Shown here one piece after another: positions 47,971 to 60,700 of a stretch of DNA of 64,000 nt. The notes beneath the pieces were generated by a model. The model was not told the origin of the DNA. It worked only from the letters and a program-made list of their open reading frames with translations, and searched no databases. The position numbers were made by a program, and so were the translations under genes. Within the stretch, counting starts at the first letter, position 1; every line of letters starts with the position of its first letter. Origin of the DNA: Marsupella aquatica (lineage: Eukaryota; Marchantiophyta); contig OZ316892.1 in assembly GCA_973895155.1 (NCBI GenBank), positions 3,658,001 through 3,722,000 of the forward strand, given 5' to 3'.

Positions 47971-48733
47971 CAAAGGTCATTTTTGGTGTTATCGACTCTT
48001 ACGTACCAAGACACAACGGGGTGAATTGGCAAAAAAAAAAACACAAGGGTTACTGCGGTAGAGCCACCACCAAGGGGAAGGCACTTGGTTTGTTGAGAAG
48101 AGATATCTCATTTTACAATTAAGCCAACTCAGTACGAGGCAAGGGTACAGACATGTCCAGGCACTACAAGCTTCAATCCCAATGAAGATTCTTCTCTAAA
48201 GATTGTCCATTCATTTGTGGCGCTAACTTGATAATATCAATGGTAGAAGAAATCCAGAATAATTTCACAAGGTCACTGTTCCACACCAATCCAGTTGTGC
48301 TCTTTATAAGCTATCAACTCAGCATCGAGTCAAAACGTTTCTCCATTAAAGTACCTCACTAAAGTCCTCAGCATCAAGAAGGCAGATTTCAAGTTCACCC
48401 ACTTTCACTGCCCAGGACTTTAAGATCCACTACGAATCCTAACATGAAAGCAGACTAGTAGACAAAAAATCCAAGCACACTAAACGTGCGAGGTGACAGC
48501 GTTCCTTCGCGAAAAGTGTTGGTGACCTCGCAGCACAGATGGTTCCACAAGAGAAAATACCATACTCCAACATTGCCTCCAGAAATGAGACCACTGGGCC
48601 AATCTTCCTTGCACTGAACAGAAATGGACACAGAAATTAATGCTACTACGTCTACATTCAATGCTTTCTTTACAGGTGTAGGAAAATTGTCAAGTATGAT
48701 ACAGGGGGCCAATCATTGCCCAAGAAGGATTTT
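47971..48733. other. 3' flank of the ethylene receptor
   Basis: AT-rich sequence downstream of the receptor stop codon at 48734. No gene is recognised. The proximal part is probably 3' UTR. Confidence 0.5.
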
Positions 48734-51700
48734 CTATCTAGAGGACCCGGCCTGTGCCTTTCTGACGAGCTTTAAAAGCTCGGCACTCATGTCTGCTAAG
48801 GAGATGGGTTTGAGAACAATGCCGTCCATTCCAATCTTGAGACACCGGTCACGAGTGTCCTTATCGGTGTTAGCTGTTAGGGCCACCACCAAAGGCCGCT
48901 CCTCTGGCCGGAACCTTTGCCTGATGCGTATGGCAACTTCGTATCCATCCATCTCTGGCATGCAAAGATCCAATAAAAGCACCTCAAATCTTTCAGAGCT
49001 GCCCGCTTGAGCTAGGGTTGCTAAGCATTGATGCCCAGATTCCACGACCGTTGTTTTACAACCCAACCGATCTAATAACCTTCGTGTTACAATTCTGTTG
49101 ACACTATTGTCATCCGTCACCAAGACCTTCAAGCCCTTGAGGTCTATAGTGGCAGCCTGCTCATCCCGTGATGATTGTGCTCGGTTGGCTGGCGTTGGGG
49201 ATGGCATCAGCTGGAGTCTGACAATGAAGGTCACAGTGGCCCCTTTCCCAAGACCATCGCTCTCAATCCATATGTGACCGTGCATGAGCTGCCATACATG
49301 AACAAAACAATCTCATTCAAAGGGAATCGAAAACCCCACGACTGACAACATCATGCACTAATTTGGGGACCAACTTTCTGTTCCTATAGAGAACCAAGAG
49401 ACTATCATCATTTGTGTCAACCCTTGCATGATAATAGTTATCCTCAACTTAAATCGATATTTTTACAACAAAGACAGATCTGCAATGTTCATGACGAAAT
49501 TAACACTGAGACAAAACTGAGGACCACCTTCAGAAAGGGCGAGCAACAGACTAAACGAAAGAGAGAAAAATGATTGAAGAATAGAGTTTTCGGACACATT
49601 TCAAGCGCATTGACCGTCGAGAGCAAATAGACGAAGGAGTGTACCTGCACAAATTTCTTGCAGATTGCCAGTCCCAATCCTGTGCCACCATAGTTTCGGG
49701 TAGTTGTACTGTCAGCCTGTACAAACTTGTGAAAGAGACGAGGTATGTCACTGTCCCTTACTCCGAGTCCAGTGTCCTGTACCTCAATACGAATGTAGAC
49801 GTATCCTTCACACATTGTGGGCCTCCAAGAAGGATTTAGAGGATCCCATCTCCCATTACCTTTTTCTACACTGATGAGCACAGAAACATCTCCTGTTTTG
49901 GTGAATTTAACAGCATTGCCCACCACATTCAAAGAAGTTTGTAGGAGTCGTTTCTCATCGCCAATGACCATTGTTGGAACATCATCAGCAATCTCAAAGA
50001 AAAAATCTAAACCCTTGCCCCTGGCCATGGGCTTTGCCAAGTTTCCGGCTTCCCTTAAAACAGTTGGTAGATCAAATGGTGCCAGCTCAAGAACGAGGCT
50101 TCCATCTTCTAAACGTGAAAAGTCTAGCACGTCATTGATCAAAGTGGAGAGAAGGCTGCTGCTTTTCACAACTGTGTCCACCATGGCCCGTTGCTCTATA
50201 TTGAGAGCACCTTCCTGTAATAACGAAGAAAGAGCAATGATTGCATGCATTGGAGTGCGCATTTCATGATTCATAACTGCAAGAAAATCATTTCTGGCCC
50301 TTATAGCTGTTTCTGCTTCCTGTCTCGCGAGCTGTAATGCTTTGTTTTGCTCGATCAGCTTGTCCCTTGTACGCTGGGAATCCTCCAACACTGCAGCGTG
50401 AGAGAGTGCAACTGCCACCTGTACCAATAGCGCGAGAGAGTCCAACGTTAGCACAGGAAAATAATTGAAATATAGCAGAAAGGGGATCATCGAGTAGAAG
50501 GCATGGGAATAGACCCTACCACGTCCATTAATTCTAAGCAGACCCAATCTAATCTAAGCTATCAAGAAAAACTCTTACGGACTAGATCACGCACAGTTAA
50601 TACCCTTCCACAACGTTCCCAGAACATCTGTCGAAATACAATGGTCAAAATCTCTAGAACATGCTGAGCACCCACATAGTCTCTTATCGTGAGAAGAAGG
50701 GCACAAGAAGAAATTGTATTCTTATCTTACCTGATCTGCGACAACCTCAATCATCTGCAGCTCATGCGGCCTCCATAGCCGTCCACTCTCGCTCGGTAGA
50801 ACAAGCACCAAAATAGCATACGAGGCATGGACAACCTCTGGTGTTCCCCCCTTGAAGTTGGATACATGGAGCAAAGGTAATCTGACGGCAGCCATTGCTC
50901 CTGCCAAGTTACTGTGATTGCTTGCCCGTCCCAAGGCACAAGTAGGAGTGATAATTACAGCAGCCCTCTTCTGCACAATGGACTGCACAGAAGGATCTCC
51001 GGCAGGTATGGTTACAGGGACCTGCAATAACCTTCTCTCCAGCTCATGCGTCAATTCCAGAGCAGTACCTTCGGCATTTGGCATCCAAACCGTACAGTTC
51101 TCAAGGCTCAGTGTCTTCGCAAGCTCTACCAGAGTAGTGTTGAGAATTTTGTGTCTATCCAATGTACTTCGAATCACATGGGTCAACATCCTCACATGTC
51201 GTCCAACCTCCTCTTGAGTCCTGATAATATCCATCTCCCTATCTAGCTCTGCCGCTTTATGCTTAAGGAAGAGCTCACGAACTTTGACGTGTAAGAGTTC
51301 TGGGATGATATGCACCAGGGTAATTGCAGTGGCACAAGAAACAAATGCTGTAAGAACTTTGAGAATTGTCTGTGTTACGACAAGGCTATACGAGTGGGGT
51401 CCAAATGTCCATATGGATACGAAATGGGTCAATCCGCACAGCACAATGAATGCGCCAAACTGGATTAGCACCCATCTAAATGGGAACATGTGTGAACAAC
51501 TGACAAAATAAACGAGCTCCAGAGGAATCGAGAAGTAGGCCAACGCAATAAAGAAATCACTGGCCAGCTGGCAGCGATTCATGCCCTCGTCTGAAGGTAG
51601 ATAAACGTCATCTTCACATGAGCATCCAGGGATGCTTGAAGGAGATGTAAAAGTCCCTGCGACAACTGCTGTGACCAGAGCGGTCAACAGCAGTACCATC

Positions 51701-51747
51701 GACTTCCACTTTTTTAAAAACTCCATTATAGCAGTCTTCGACTTCAT
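48734..51747 (-). CDS. ETR: ethylene receptor, hybrid histidine kinase with receiver
   Basis: Three exons (51747-50731, 50418-49645, 49288-48734; GT..AG) give 781 aa. It is an ER-membrane ethylene sensor that, by family knowledge, signals through CTR1. An N-terminal hydrophobic segment (residues about 17-31) precedes 'GCSCEDD' (disulphide-type cysteines) and three transmembrane helices with the ethylene/copper residues D64, C104 and H108 ('[10 protein letters not shown]'). A GAF domain follows ('[18 protein letters not shown]'). The histidine kinase has H390 in '[13 protein letters not shown]', N box '[10 protein letters not shown]', G1 'DTGLGV' and G2 '[13 protein letters not shown]', so it looks catalytically complete. 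The receiver has DD 656-657, phospho-acceptor D704 ('[12 protein letters not shown]') and K757. A 3' splice site at 51793 favours the start at 51747; an in-frame ATG at 51867 would add 40 residues. The extra N-terminal helix and 'FVSCS' are subfamily II-like, but the kinase is subfamily I-like. Confidence 0.93.
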
Positions 51748-54700
51748 TCTCTCCGTACTGGCTCCCACAAACGAATTGTATCTGGACTCTACCTGCAAAA
51801 TGACAACAAATAGAGCCTCGTACTCGGTCATCCACGTACGAGCCTCAGCCCCCTCACCTCCTTCCATCACGTTCCCCGTGAAAGTCTAGTGCTTTACTGT
51901 AATATCTTCAGATGACCATCTCACTAAGATCCTACTTAGTCATGAAGCTCGACTAAGCTGGCTAATAGACAATCTGAAGAGTTATGACATCAAAGATCCA
52001 GCGAACAGCGATCCTGGTGTACAAGGCAATGAACCAGGACAGAATAGTACACTCAAACTAGCAGCTGGAAATCTATCTTTCAGCGACCCTCGGACGAAAT
52101 TCACTTATCTTACATGATTTAGTAGTTGTCGTGGCTATTTGGTGATCTCAACGGATTTTGAAACATCTGTAGCATCTGCGAGTGTCACAAAGCACGCACG
52201 GGGGACGTGCCGATTCAGCCCCCACCATCTTAAATCCCATGGGTGCGGGTGGAAAGTCAAGCATCAATGGACGTTGAACATAACGGCCTCCTTTCAAATC
52301 GATAGTCTCACTGTTGAGTCCTGCAACAAAGAAGAAGTCACTTCCAGAACTGGAGAGAATACACTTGATAATTAAGGTCATCACGTAGCTCGGCACTATC
52401 TGACACTACCACCCAAACATTGAGGAAGAGTGCTTTTAGGTCCACTTACGAGCTCCAGGGAACTGAAATAAGAGTATCATGTCTTGAGTCTCCCGTAGTC
52501 CCATAAGAAAGAAATGATTTCAACTAACAAAAGAGTTCCCAGCTTGAATCTCACCAACTTCAACACAGAGAACGGATTGAGCTCACCACACCCACAGTGA
52601 CGCATGACGGAGATACCTGAGACCCAAACGGATTCTACTCCATGACCGTATGAAGGCCTTTTGACGCCACTACCTGACCTTCCAGTGGACCGGGAAGAGT
52701 CTGATGGAGGGAAGAGGGAACCAACCTGTTCATAAAGTTGACCATGACAACCACGTGCTGTTGGCAGTGTCACAATTGAAGAACTTGCACCCAATCATGA
52801 ACCGCAACTCTTTTGCTGCTGGCGAGCTATACAATGCATTCCACCTACAGACTACTCCAGAGTCCTCCACTGTTCATCCGCCCTGTTCCCCAAATCCGAA
52901 GAATATACTTCCGGTCACCACCATTCAGAAGCAGACTGTCACCATACTACCGTGCAGGGAAGTCCGTCCTGACGGAATTCCAATCCAAAACACTAAACCT
53001 CTCCGATCTTTCGGGTAACCTCCACACAAGTGGAATCGTGTAGATCCAGAGAATCACTTCCGGATCACTCAGTCAGTCACCAGCTCCAACTCCACCCCGA
53101 TCCTCAGCAACATGCACTCTTTATCTCCGGTCGTGTCACAGTCCGTCAATCGGCCTCTCCTCGAGAACTACTCTGGTACTGCAAACACTTCCCGTGCAAA
53201 ATTTCGTCGCGATCCCTCCAGAAAAATCGCAGAATCAGACCAAAACCCTAAATCCGCACGACCCACTAGCCACACTAAATGAGCTCCCCCCCGAACCTCG
53301 GCATCGTACAACTCCCCTCTTTGCTATCGCCTCCGCTTCTTCGCCTGCTCCTGGTCCTGCTCCTCGTCCGGCTCCTCTTGCAGCTGCTGACGATCAGCCA
53401 CTCGCAGGGCCCTCTCTTTGCCGGACGATTTCTCTGCCTTCAGCCCGCACACTACTAGCAACCATAGCCACACCACAACGACAATCGAAACCAAAGTGAC
53501 TCCTCTTTCCCATCAGCATCGACAAAAGGAAACCCAAACCTCCACAGTCCTGTCCGCTGGGACACACCACTCCAGCGGGACCGTCGAATCCTTTCAGTGA
53601 CAAGGCGAGGAGGATCATTCGTCTCACCTCGCCTTCTGCGCCCAAATGTCCAGATTCTCGCAGCTGGGTTCGATTCAAAGACTTGCTTCTTTCTTCTGTG
53701 CCCAAGGTGAGGCACGATCGAAGGCGGAAAGGCATTGACGTTATGTTGCGTCGATTATAATTATGCCGAGTGCAACCCGGCGCACAGCCGTTCGACGCAA
53801 TCAACTGTACTGCGCGATGGGGAGCTCGGCCTCGCCCACCTGTCCAGCTACGTTCCGAGCAGTGGATTTTGCATAGCTCGATTCTAAGATTTCCATCGCT
53901 AGGTCTAGTACACTGGACGTCTGCTTGAGATTTTGGGGACAAGAATCCGCTCATCAAGACAAACGTTTGCCAGATTTGATTCCTCGAGGCCTCCTCATGT
54001 CTGTCGCGGTCTTCCGTGACGATGACGTGTCGACCGTTCGCGCCCCTCATAAAGCCGCTTCTCTTGCGATATTGTCGCCCATCTATTGCCCACCTATTCG
54101 CCCAATATATCATGCTCATCCTAGAACATGCTTTACTTTTTGTCTTGTAGTGATATTAAGTGGACAAAATTAAAGAGTAAGACTAGAATACATATTAAAT
54201 AAAATTAAAAAATATAAATAAAGTACATGCAAAAAAGCACATAGTGACCAATGGAAAGTATAATTTTATTACACAAAGTTGCTGCAAGTTGTGCACAATG
54301 AAATCAAATAATATAAATAAAGTACATGTAATAAAAGCACATAGTAACCAATGGAAAGTACAATTTTATTACACAAAGATCCTACGAGTTGTGCACGTAT
54401 TTCAGTGTGTCTTATTAATGACTCTTATTCAATAAAAACCATAAACTTAGGAAAGAAGTCACAAGGGGAGCTTAAGACAGGATGTGCTGACATTTTTTAG
54501 AATCATTCCTCTCACTCATGAGTATACTTAAAAGTGGTAGAAAATGAAGCCCTTAGTTTCTCTCTAGGACTTAACAAAGTTTACAAATTATACAAATTAA
54601 AGGGGTTGCCAAAATAAACTCAAAACACTATAGAATACCAAAAATTTAAAGGGGTCCAAAAATGAATTAAAAGTCTATGTGATACAAAGGATGCCCCTTG

Positions 54701-55131
54701 TTAAGGTACATTCAAATAAAAATTCTTGATACACAAATATGAATAAGGCAAACCTGAGAGTTGGATTCACCATATAGCAGCTTCAAAAATATTTGCCCAC
54801 CTAGTTGCCCACCTATTCGCCCAACTAGTCGCCCAACTTTTCAACTCGGGTCGATTGTTAAATTCTCTTCATGTGTGAGGCCCATTCAAGGCTTGCCACG
54901 TGCCCTGAATAATGCACAAAGCTTTAATTGAGCACGCTGTGTATATTTGAGGAGATTCGCTCAGAAAAGGTAAAGTTTCCGTGGTACCTTCACGTCCTCC
55001 CCTTTTTAATTTGGAGGGGTTTTTTAGCAAGAAAAAAAATTGAATTTACAGTAAAAGGCCACGTGAAGGATGTACTAGCTTGCAGGTCCAACTCATTTGT
55101 TTCAGTGAAAAATCATTTCATGGGATGTTCC
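51748..55131. other. 5' flank of the ethylene receptor and intergenic DNA
   Basis: This contains the receptor 5' UTR (probably with an intron ending at 51793) and promoter. A telo-box AAACCCTAA lies at 53243-53251. A 241-codon minus-strand frame (53394-54119) has no recognisable domain and unbalanced composition, and is judged chance. From 54110 to 54800 the sequence is AT-rich and includes a 99-bp tandem repeat. The AT-rich block is flanked by two copies of 'gcccacctattcgcccaa' (about 54094 and 54812). The right end supplies the target duplication 'gttcc' (55127-55131) of element B. Confidence 0.5.
54212..54405. repeat. 99-bp tandem duplication
   Basis: 'atataaataaagtacatg' starts copies at 54212 and 54311. 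Both contain 'agcacatagt', 'accaatggaaagta' and 'ttttattacacaaag'. AT-rich and non-coding. Confidence 0.85.
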
Positions 55132-55240
55132 TGTTAGACTCTACCTTGACCGGACGACCAGACTACCCGGTCACCCTGTTCACACTATATGTACTTCTAT
55201 TCCAGACTATACTGAAGATGATTCACATTCAACTCCAACA
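55132..55240 (+). repeat. element B 5' LTR (109 bp)
   Basis: Starts TGTTAGACTC and ends AACTCCAACA. It differs from the 3' LTR at two A/G positions. It is preceded by the target duplication 'gttcc'. Confidence 0.95.
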
Positions 55241-55254
55241 CGTTATCAGCACGA
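55241..55254 (+). other. element B primer-binding site
   Basis: 'cgttatcagcacga' directly abuts the 5' LTR and is identical to the site in element A. Confidence 0.85.
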
Positions 55255-56753
55255 AAGCTTAACGAGCGGAGAGCGCACAGAGAGGATCGAGAAGTAAAGG
55301 GAAAGAAAGGCAGCCCGATGCGCTAAGGACATCGCAAACAGAAGGCGAAGAAAACTACTACGAAGTCCGAGAGGTTGACAAAGGCTGGCCAAGTGAAATT
55401 CAATTACCGCGAAGCAGATAAGGACACTACGCAAATCGAAGAAAGGAGGAGCGCAAGAAGAACAAACAAATAGCAGATTGAATGATTACCTCAGCTATGG
55501 CGAATTGATAAGATAAGGACGCAGGCGGCATAATGCTTTGCACCTTCGAAGGCAATCGTTGCTTTTAATTGCCTGTGCCTTGCGATTTGCAAGACTTCTG
55601 AGGGAAGAAGGTTATGAAGGAGCCACTTGAGAAAAGCATAGATTCACGTTCTTAAATTTGTTCTACGATTTACAAGGAGCGAGCTAAACGGCGCGTCGCT
55701 GACAAAGAAGTAGGACCTTTCGAAAAACAGAAGGAAGATTAAGAGCGAGCGAGTATTACAGCATTTAAGAGAGCAGGAGCTACCCAGGATCTGGAGTGTA
55801 AAACCAGATGTATTCGAGGATGAATGAAAGAAGCCAACGGAGGATCGACTGAGATCCCAACCAGCGGAGCGCAGGACATGACAAATAGACATGGCGAAAC
55901 GAGCAATCGAGAGGAGAATTAATGACAATGAGAACAGAAGAGAAGAAGAAGACATCGATAATCTCATAAGGATCAAAGAAAGCAGGCAGCATCGCAACCC
56001 CATAAAGACAGGCTGAGCGGAACAATTGAGAGGAATCCACAAGAGCAGCGAAGCAGGAAAAGTGAGAGACGAGAATTCATAAGGACACCGAAGGTTGTCC
56101 TGAAAGGAAAAACGATAAGGACAGCAGTCGAGAATTCCCTTCATACAGCCACAGCGAGAGACAAGGTTAAGAAATTGAAATTGAGTACCGACTGCAACGA
56201 GGTGAGAGCACTCCCAATTCTTGAGGCGCAAGGGGAGAATCGAGTAGACACAAGGGATCTGAAGGTCGCGAGAAGAGGCAACCCCAAGGCAGAAAGCGCA
56301 ACATCAAGGCCCAAAATCATCGACAGAACGTCGAAGAAACCTCAACCCGCTAAGTGCAAACTTCCTAACCGCACATAACCGCAAACCCCCTCTAATTGCA
56401 ATTTCCCTCAAAGCGACCTCAATTACAAAGCATAATGTGCATTTAACAGAGCACGAGTAAAGCATCACCCATAACTGCAACCCTAAGTGCACAACCGGAT
56501 AACTGCACAACTTAACAAAGGAAAAAATAATACAAAGGAATCCTTGCAGTTATACATTTACACAGAAAACCAACTTAATAAGTGCAAACCCTAAATTCTG
56601 AAAAAACCCAAACATTCTTACTTTACTAGCCCATGACTTAGATTGCTCTCCTCAACCCTCTCTCCACCATTGCATGCGGCAAATGTGCATTGTCTTTTGA
56701 CCATATATATTATATAAACACGCACACCACCGCTGCACGCCAGGACCTTAGAG
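55255..56753 (+). other. element B untranslated leader
   Basis: 1.5 kb between the PBS and gag, purine-rich for about 1.1 kb and then rich in C and A. The octamer TAAGTGCA occurs at 56351, 56484 and 56579. The long opposite-strand open frame at 55644-56231 reflects purine bias and is not considered a gene. Confidence 0.7.
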
Positions 56754-57785
56754 ATGACCAACCTCGAGAAACTCAACTTTCCAGCCCTAGAAATCGATGG
56801 CGGCAACTACCTAGAATGGTCCATGAACCCAAAAGAAAACCTAACCTCGCTAACCCTACTCCCAGCTATAGGGATGGCTCAACCTATACTAGCTGGCGAA
56901 CCCCAACCAGACCCATTAACTAAAGCCAACGAATCGAAAGCCCTAGTATTCCTGAGACGCCACATCCATAGATTCCTCCAGAGACAATACATGCACCTTT
57001 CGACCCCTTGGGAACTATGGACAGCCCTACAGACCCGATTCGACCACCAGAAACTGGTCGAATTACCTAGAGCCAGACAAGACTGGCTCAACCTGTGGGT
57101 CCAGGACTTTACCTCAATTTCAGCCTACAATAGTGAACTCTTCAGAATAACCTCAACCCTCGCACTATGTGGCGAGCCAGTTACGGACAAGGATCTGCTA
57201 GAGAAGACCTTGTCGACATTTCATTCATCGAATGTGTGGCTATCAACACAGTATCGAAACATGAAGTTCGGGCAATACTCCGAGCTCATAGCCCACCTCC
57301 TAGTCACCGAAAGAAACCAAGAACTCCTTTTCGTAAACTCTAGAAAACGACCTGCGGGCACAATGCCCTCAGGACAACATAATGAAACCCATAACATAGA
57401 AAATGTTGAACCCTCCACATCGAGGCAAGGCACTAAATACACTAAGAATAGCAACCGGAGAAACACCCACAATAGGGGGAGTTTCTATGACCAACGTCCA
57501 CAATATAACTCCCAACAAACCTTTCGAGGACGCGGAGGACGAGATGGACGAGGAGGATGAGGAGGACGAGGCGGACGTGGCGGACGTGGCGGACGTGGCG
57601 GACGTGGCGGACGCGGAGGACGCGGAGGTGGTAGAACATATAACAACAACCGTAGAACCGATAGGTCACAATCCCGACAACAACGGGAACGACCGAAATG
57701 CCATGAATGCGGCATGACAAACCACCTAGCGAGAAACTGTAGAATCCCGCAACACCTTAGAGACCTATATCAACGGTCCATCTAG
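56754..57785 (+). pseudogene. copia gag, interrupted by an in-frame TGA
   Basis: Gag begins at 56754 ('MTNLEKLNFPALEIDGGNYL'), a typical copia gag start. It runs through the retrotrans_gag region ('LSTPWELWTALQTRFDH', 'FRITSTLALCGEPV') into an Arg/Gly-rich repeat and a CCHC zinc knuckle (CHECGMTNHLARNC, near 57700-57741). A TGA at 57558-57560 lies within the RGG repeat, where a Gly codon is expected (GGA to TGA). The same frame continues to a TAG at 57783-57785. Intact copies would read on into protease as one polyprotein. Confidence 0.9.
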
Positions 57786-60700
57786 GATGGACAAACCTCA
57801 AGGCCACCACCCCGTGAAACCCACGGGGCATTTATGGAGTCTAGTGACCCATTCCAAGACTTTTCATACCTACCCGCCCAACCCGAGGCACACTTAGTGG
57901 CAAGTAGCTCCACTACACCAGATTTAAATAGCACAAGCACATGTATTATCGACAGTGCGACCATGCATACTATCCTCAGGGATAGGCACCTTTTCCACAA
58001 GATTACACCCTCACATAGATCCCTGACCACTATAAATGGCCCTAGCCAAATACAAGAAGGCTTTGGCCCAGCTTCCATTAGACTACCGCAGGGTACAGCG
58101 ATTCACATAGAATCTGCCATTTTCGCCCCGAACGCAACCCGTAATCTCCTCAGTTTTAGAGATATACGAGCAAATGAACTACATGTCCAGACGAGCGACA
58201 CAAGAGACCAGGAAGTGATACACTTGGTTGAAAATACCCCTACAGGGAAAATCATTAAAGAAACATTTTTCTCGTATCCTTGCGGGTTTTATGTAACTCA
58301 TATTGAATGTCTGCATAACAATGCCAACACAAGCGAATTGCATGCGCTTTGGCATGCACGCCTCGGCCACCCCGGCCAATCAATGCTAACCAAAATCATT
58401 AAGAATTCAAAAGGCATCCCAATCAATACACGCCACATTCCAGCGAGCACTCCATGCACTGCATGCTCACGCGGAAAATTAATAACAAGACCCACGGCAT
58501 CAAAATTGCCAACTAAAATACCCCAATTCTTGGAAATAATCCATGCAGATGTTTGCGGACCAATTAACCCACCGAGCGGACCATTCCGCTACTTTATGGT
58601 ATTAATCGACGCATCAACTAAATGGTCAAATGTGACACTGCTTTCAACGAGGAACATGGTTATGCCTCGCATTTTGGCGCAAATCTTGCGCGTGAAGGCA
58701 CAATTCCCAGATCACCCCATAAAGACATTAAGAGTGGACAATGCAGGGGAATTCACATCCAAAACATTTGACGACTTTTGCACATCACTTGGCATAGACG
58801 TACAATATCCTGTACCTCACGTGCACTTTCAGAATGGATTAGCTGAAGCGGTCATCAAACGCCTTCAGTTAATTGCACGCCCATTACTAATGCAGTCGAA
58901 ACTCCCCGTCTCAGCATGGGGACACGCCATATTATAGGCTAATGCATTAATCCAATACCGCCCATCGACCTTTAATACCTATAGCCCATACCAAATTGCT
59001 AATGGTATTAAACCTGACCTATCACACCTTCGTTCATTTGGATGTCAAGTAATGGTCCCCATTACTCCACCCAAACGAACCAAGATGGGACCCCAACGAC
59101 AGTTGCCCAACGATAGTCGGGGATATACATCGGATTCGACTCACCGTCCATAATCCGATATATAGAACCTACAACTGGAGACGTTTTTAAAGCCAGATTT
59201 CTAGATTGTCATTTTGATGAACATATTTACCCACCATTAATAACCCCTGAACACCCACAACCACCTTTGGAGTGGGAAAGACACTCGCCATTTTGGCAAG
59301 ACCTTAGAACGAATCAAGGGGAGAAAGAAGTTCAAAGAATTCTGCAACTCCACAAGATTGTGGAAGAACTTCCTGACGCTTTCGTTGACACATCACAACT
59401 TACCCGCTCACATATTCCAGCTGCGAGAGCATCGGCTCGCATCGAATTATCAAGTGAGCCAGCAAGTACATCCCAACCTCGTGCAAAACGAGGTAGACCC
59501 TTGGGATCAAAAGATAAACAACCACGAAGGCATGGTTCATCTATACCACCTTCACTTGATGTCGATCATACCGAATCTACATCCCATGAAGAGATCTCTA
59601 TGCACTACGCACACACAGGTGCGATGTGGGATAGAAATACTACTTCAATAGATGATGCTTTTGCATTAATGGTGGCAACACATATCACTGATGATACACC
59701 CAAACCAATATCTATCTTAGAATGCCAAAACAGACCAGATTGGCCTGAATGGCAAAAAGCTATAAATGGAGAATTAGATTCCCTACTCAGTAGACACACT
59801 TTTGGCCCAGTCGAGCCAACACCACAAGACGTACACCTAATTGGCTACAAGTGGACATTTGTCCGCAAAAGAAATGATAAAGGCCAAGTTGTACGCTATA
59901 AAGCACGTCTGGTAGGGAAAGGATTTACCCAACAACCGGGAATTCATTACGATGAAACTTACTCACCGGTTATGGATAGCACAACATTCCGATACCTTAT
60001 CGGATTTGCCATTTTCCATAAACTACAAATGCGACAACTGGATGTTGCAACCGCATATCTATATGGAACTTTAGACACTTGTCTATACATGCGATCACCT
60101 CCCGAGTTGGAGCAACGTCGCCGAGCCCTAGCTCAAGGTGCTAAATCGCATATCCCATATTTACATAAGATCATAACACAATTATCTCAAGTTATACCTG
60201 ATGTGTCATCTACACATATAACTCATAATAACGACACCGTTGTGTCAACCGTACGGAATACTCGACGCGGACTAGCTATCCGCGTGTTGAAGGCATTATA
60301 TGGCCTGAAACAAAGTGGCAGAGTATGGTATCAAAGATTTACTGATGAAATGATTACCATGGGTTTTTCCCATGATGCCATTACACCATGTTTATTTATT
60401 AAACATGTGGATGATGAATATGTCATCGTTTCTATTTATGTTGATGACTTAAATATATTTGGGACACCCCAACTTACAGAAGATACTATTACCAGGCTTA
60501 AATCCACATTTGAGATGAAAGACCTTGGACATACAAACTTTTGCTTAGGCTTACAACTAGAGATCCTACCCACTGGCATGATGCTCCATCAGACAACACA
60601 AACTGAAAAGATCCTAAAATAGTTCAATATGAACCTAGCACACCCATTGACATCACCAATGGTTGTACGTTCATTAGAAAACAATACTGATATTTTTCGC

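Noticed and set aside
53394-54119. 241-codon minus-strand open frame upstream of the ethylene receptor
   Set aside because: No recognisable domain, unusual composition, position in a GC-rich promoter/UTR region, and no splice or start context. Probably chance.
20203-54789. Shared 20-mer 'ccatatagcagcttcaaaaa' at 20203 and 54770
   Set aside because: Flanking similarity is weak, so a common repeat could not be established by eye.
55644-56231. 195-codon minus-strand frame in the element B leader
   Set aside because: The plus strand is strongly purine-rich, which depletes stops on the opposite strand. It lies wholly inside the retrotransposon leader.
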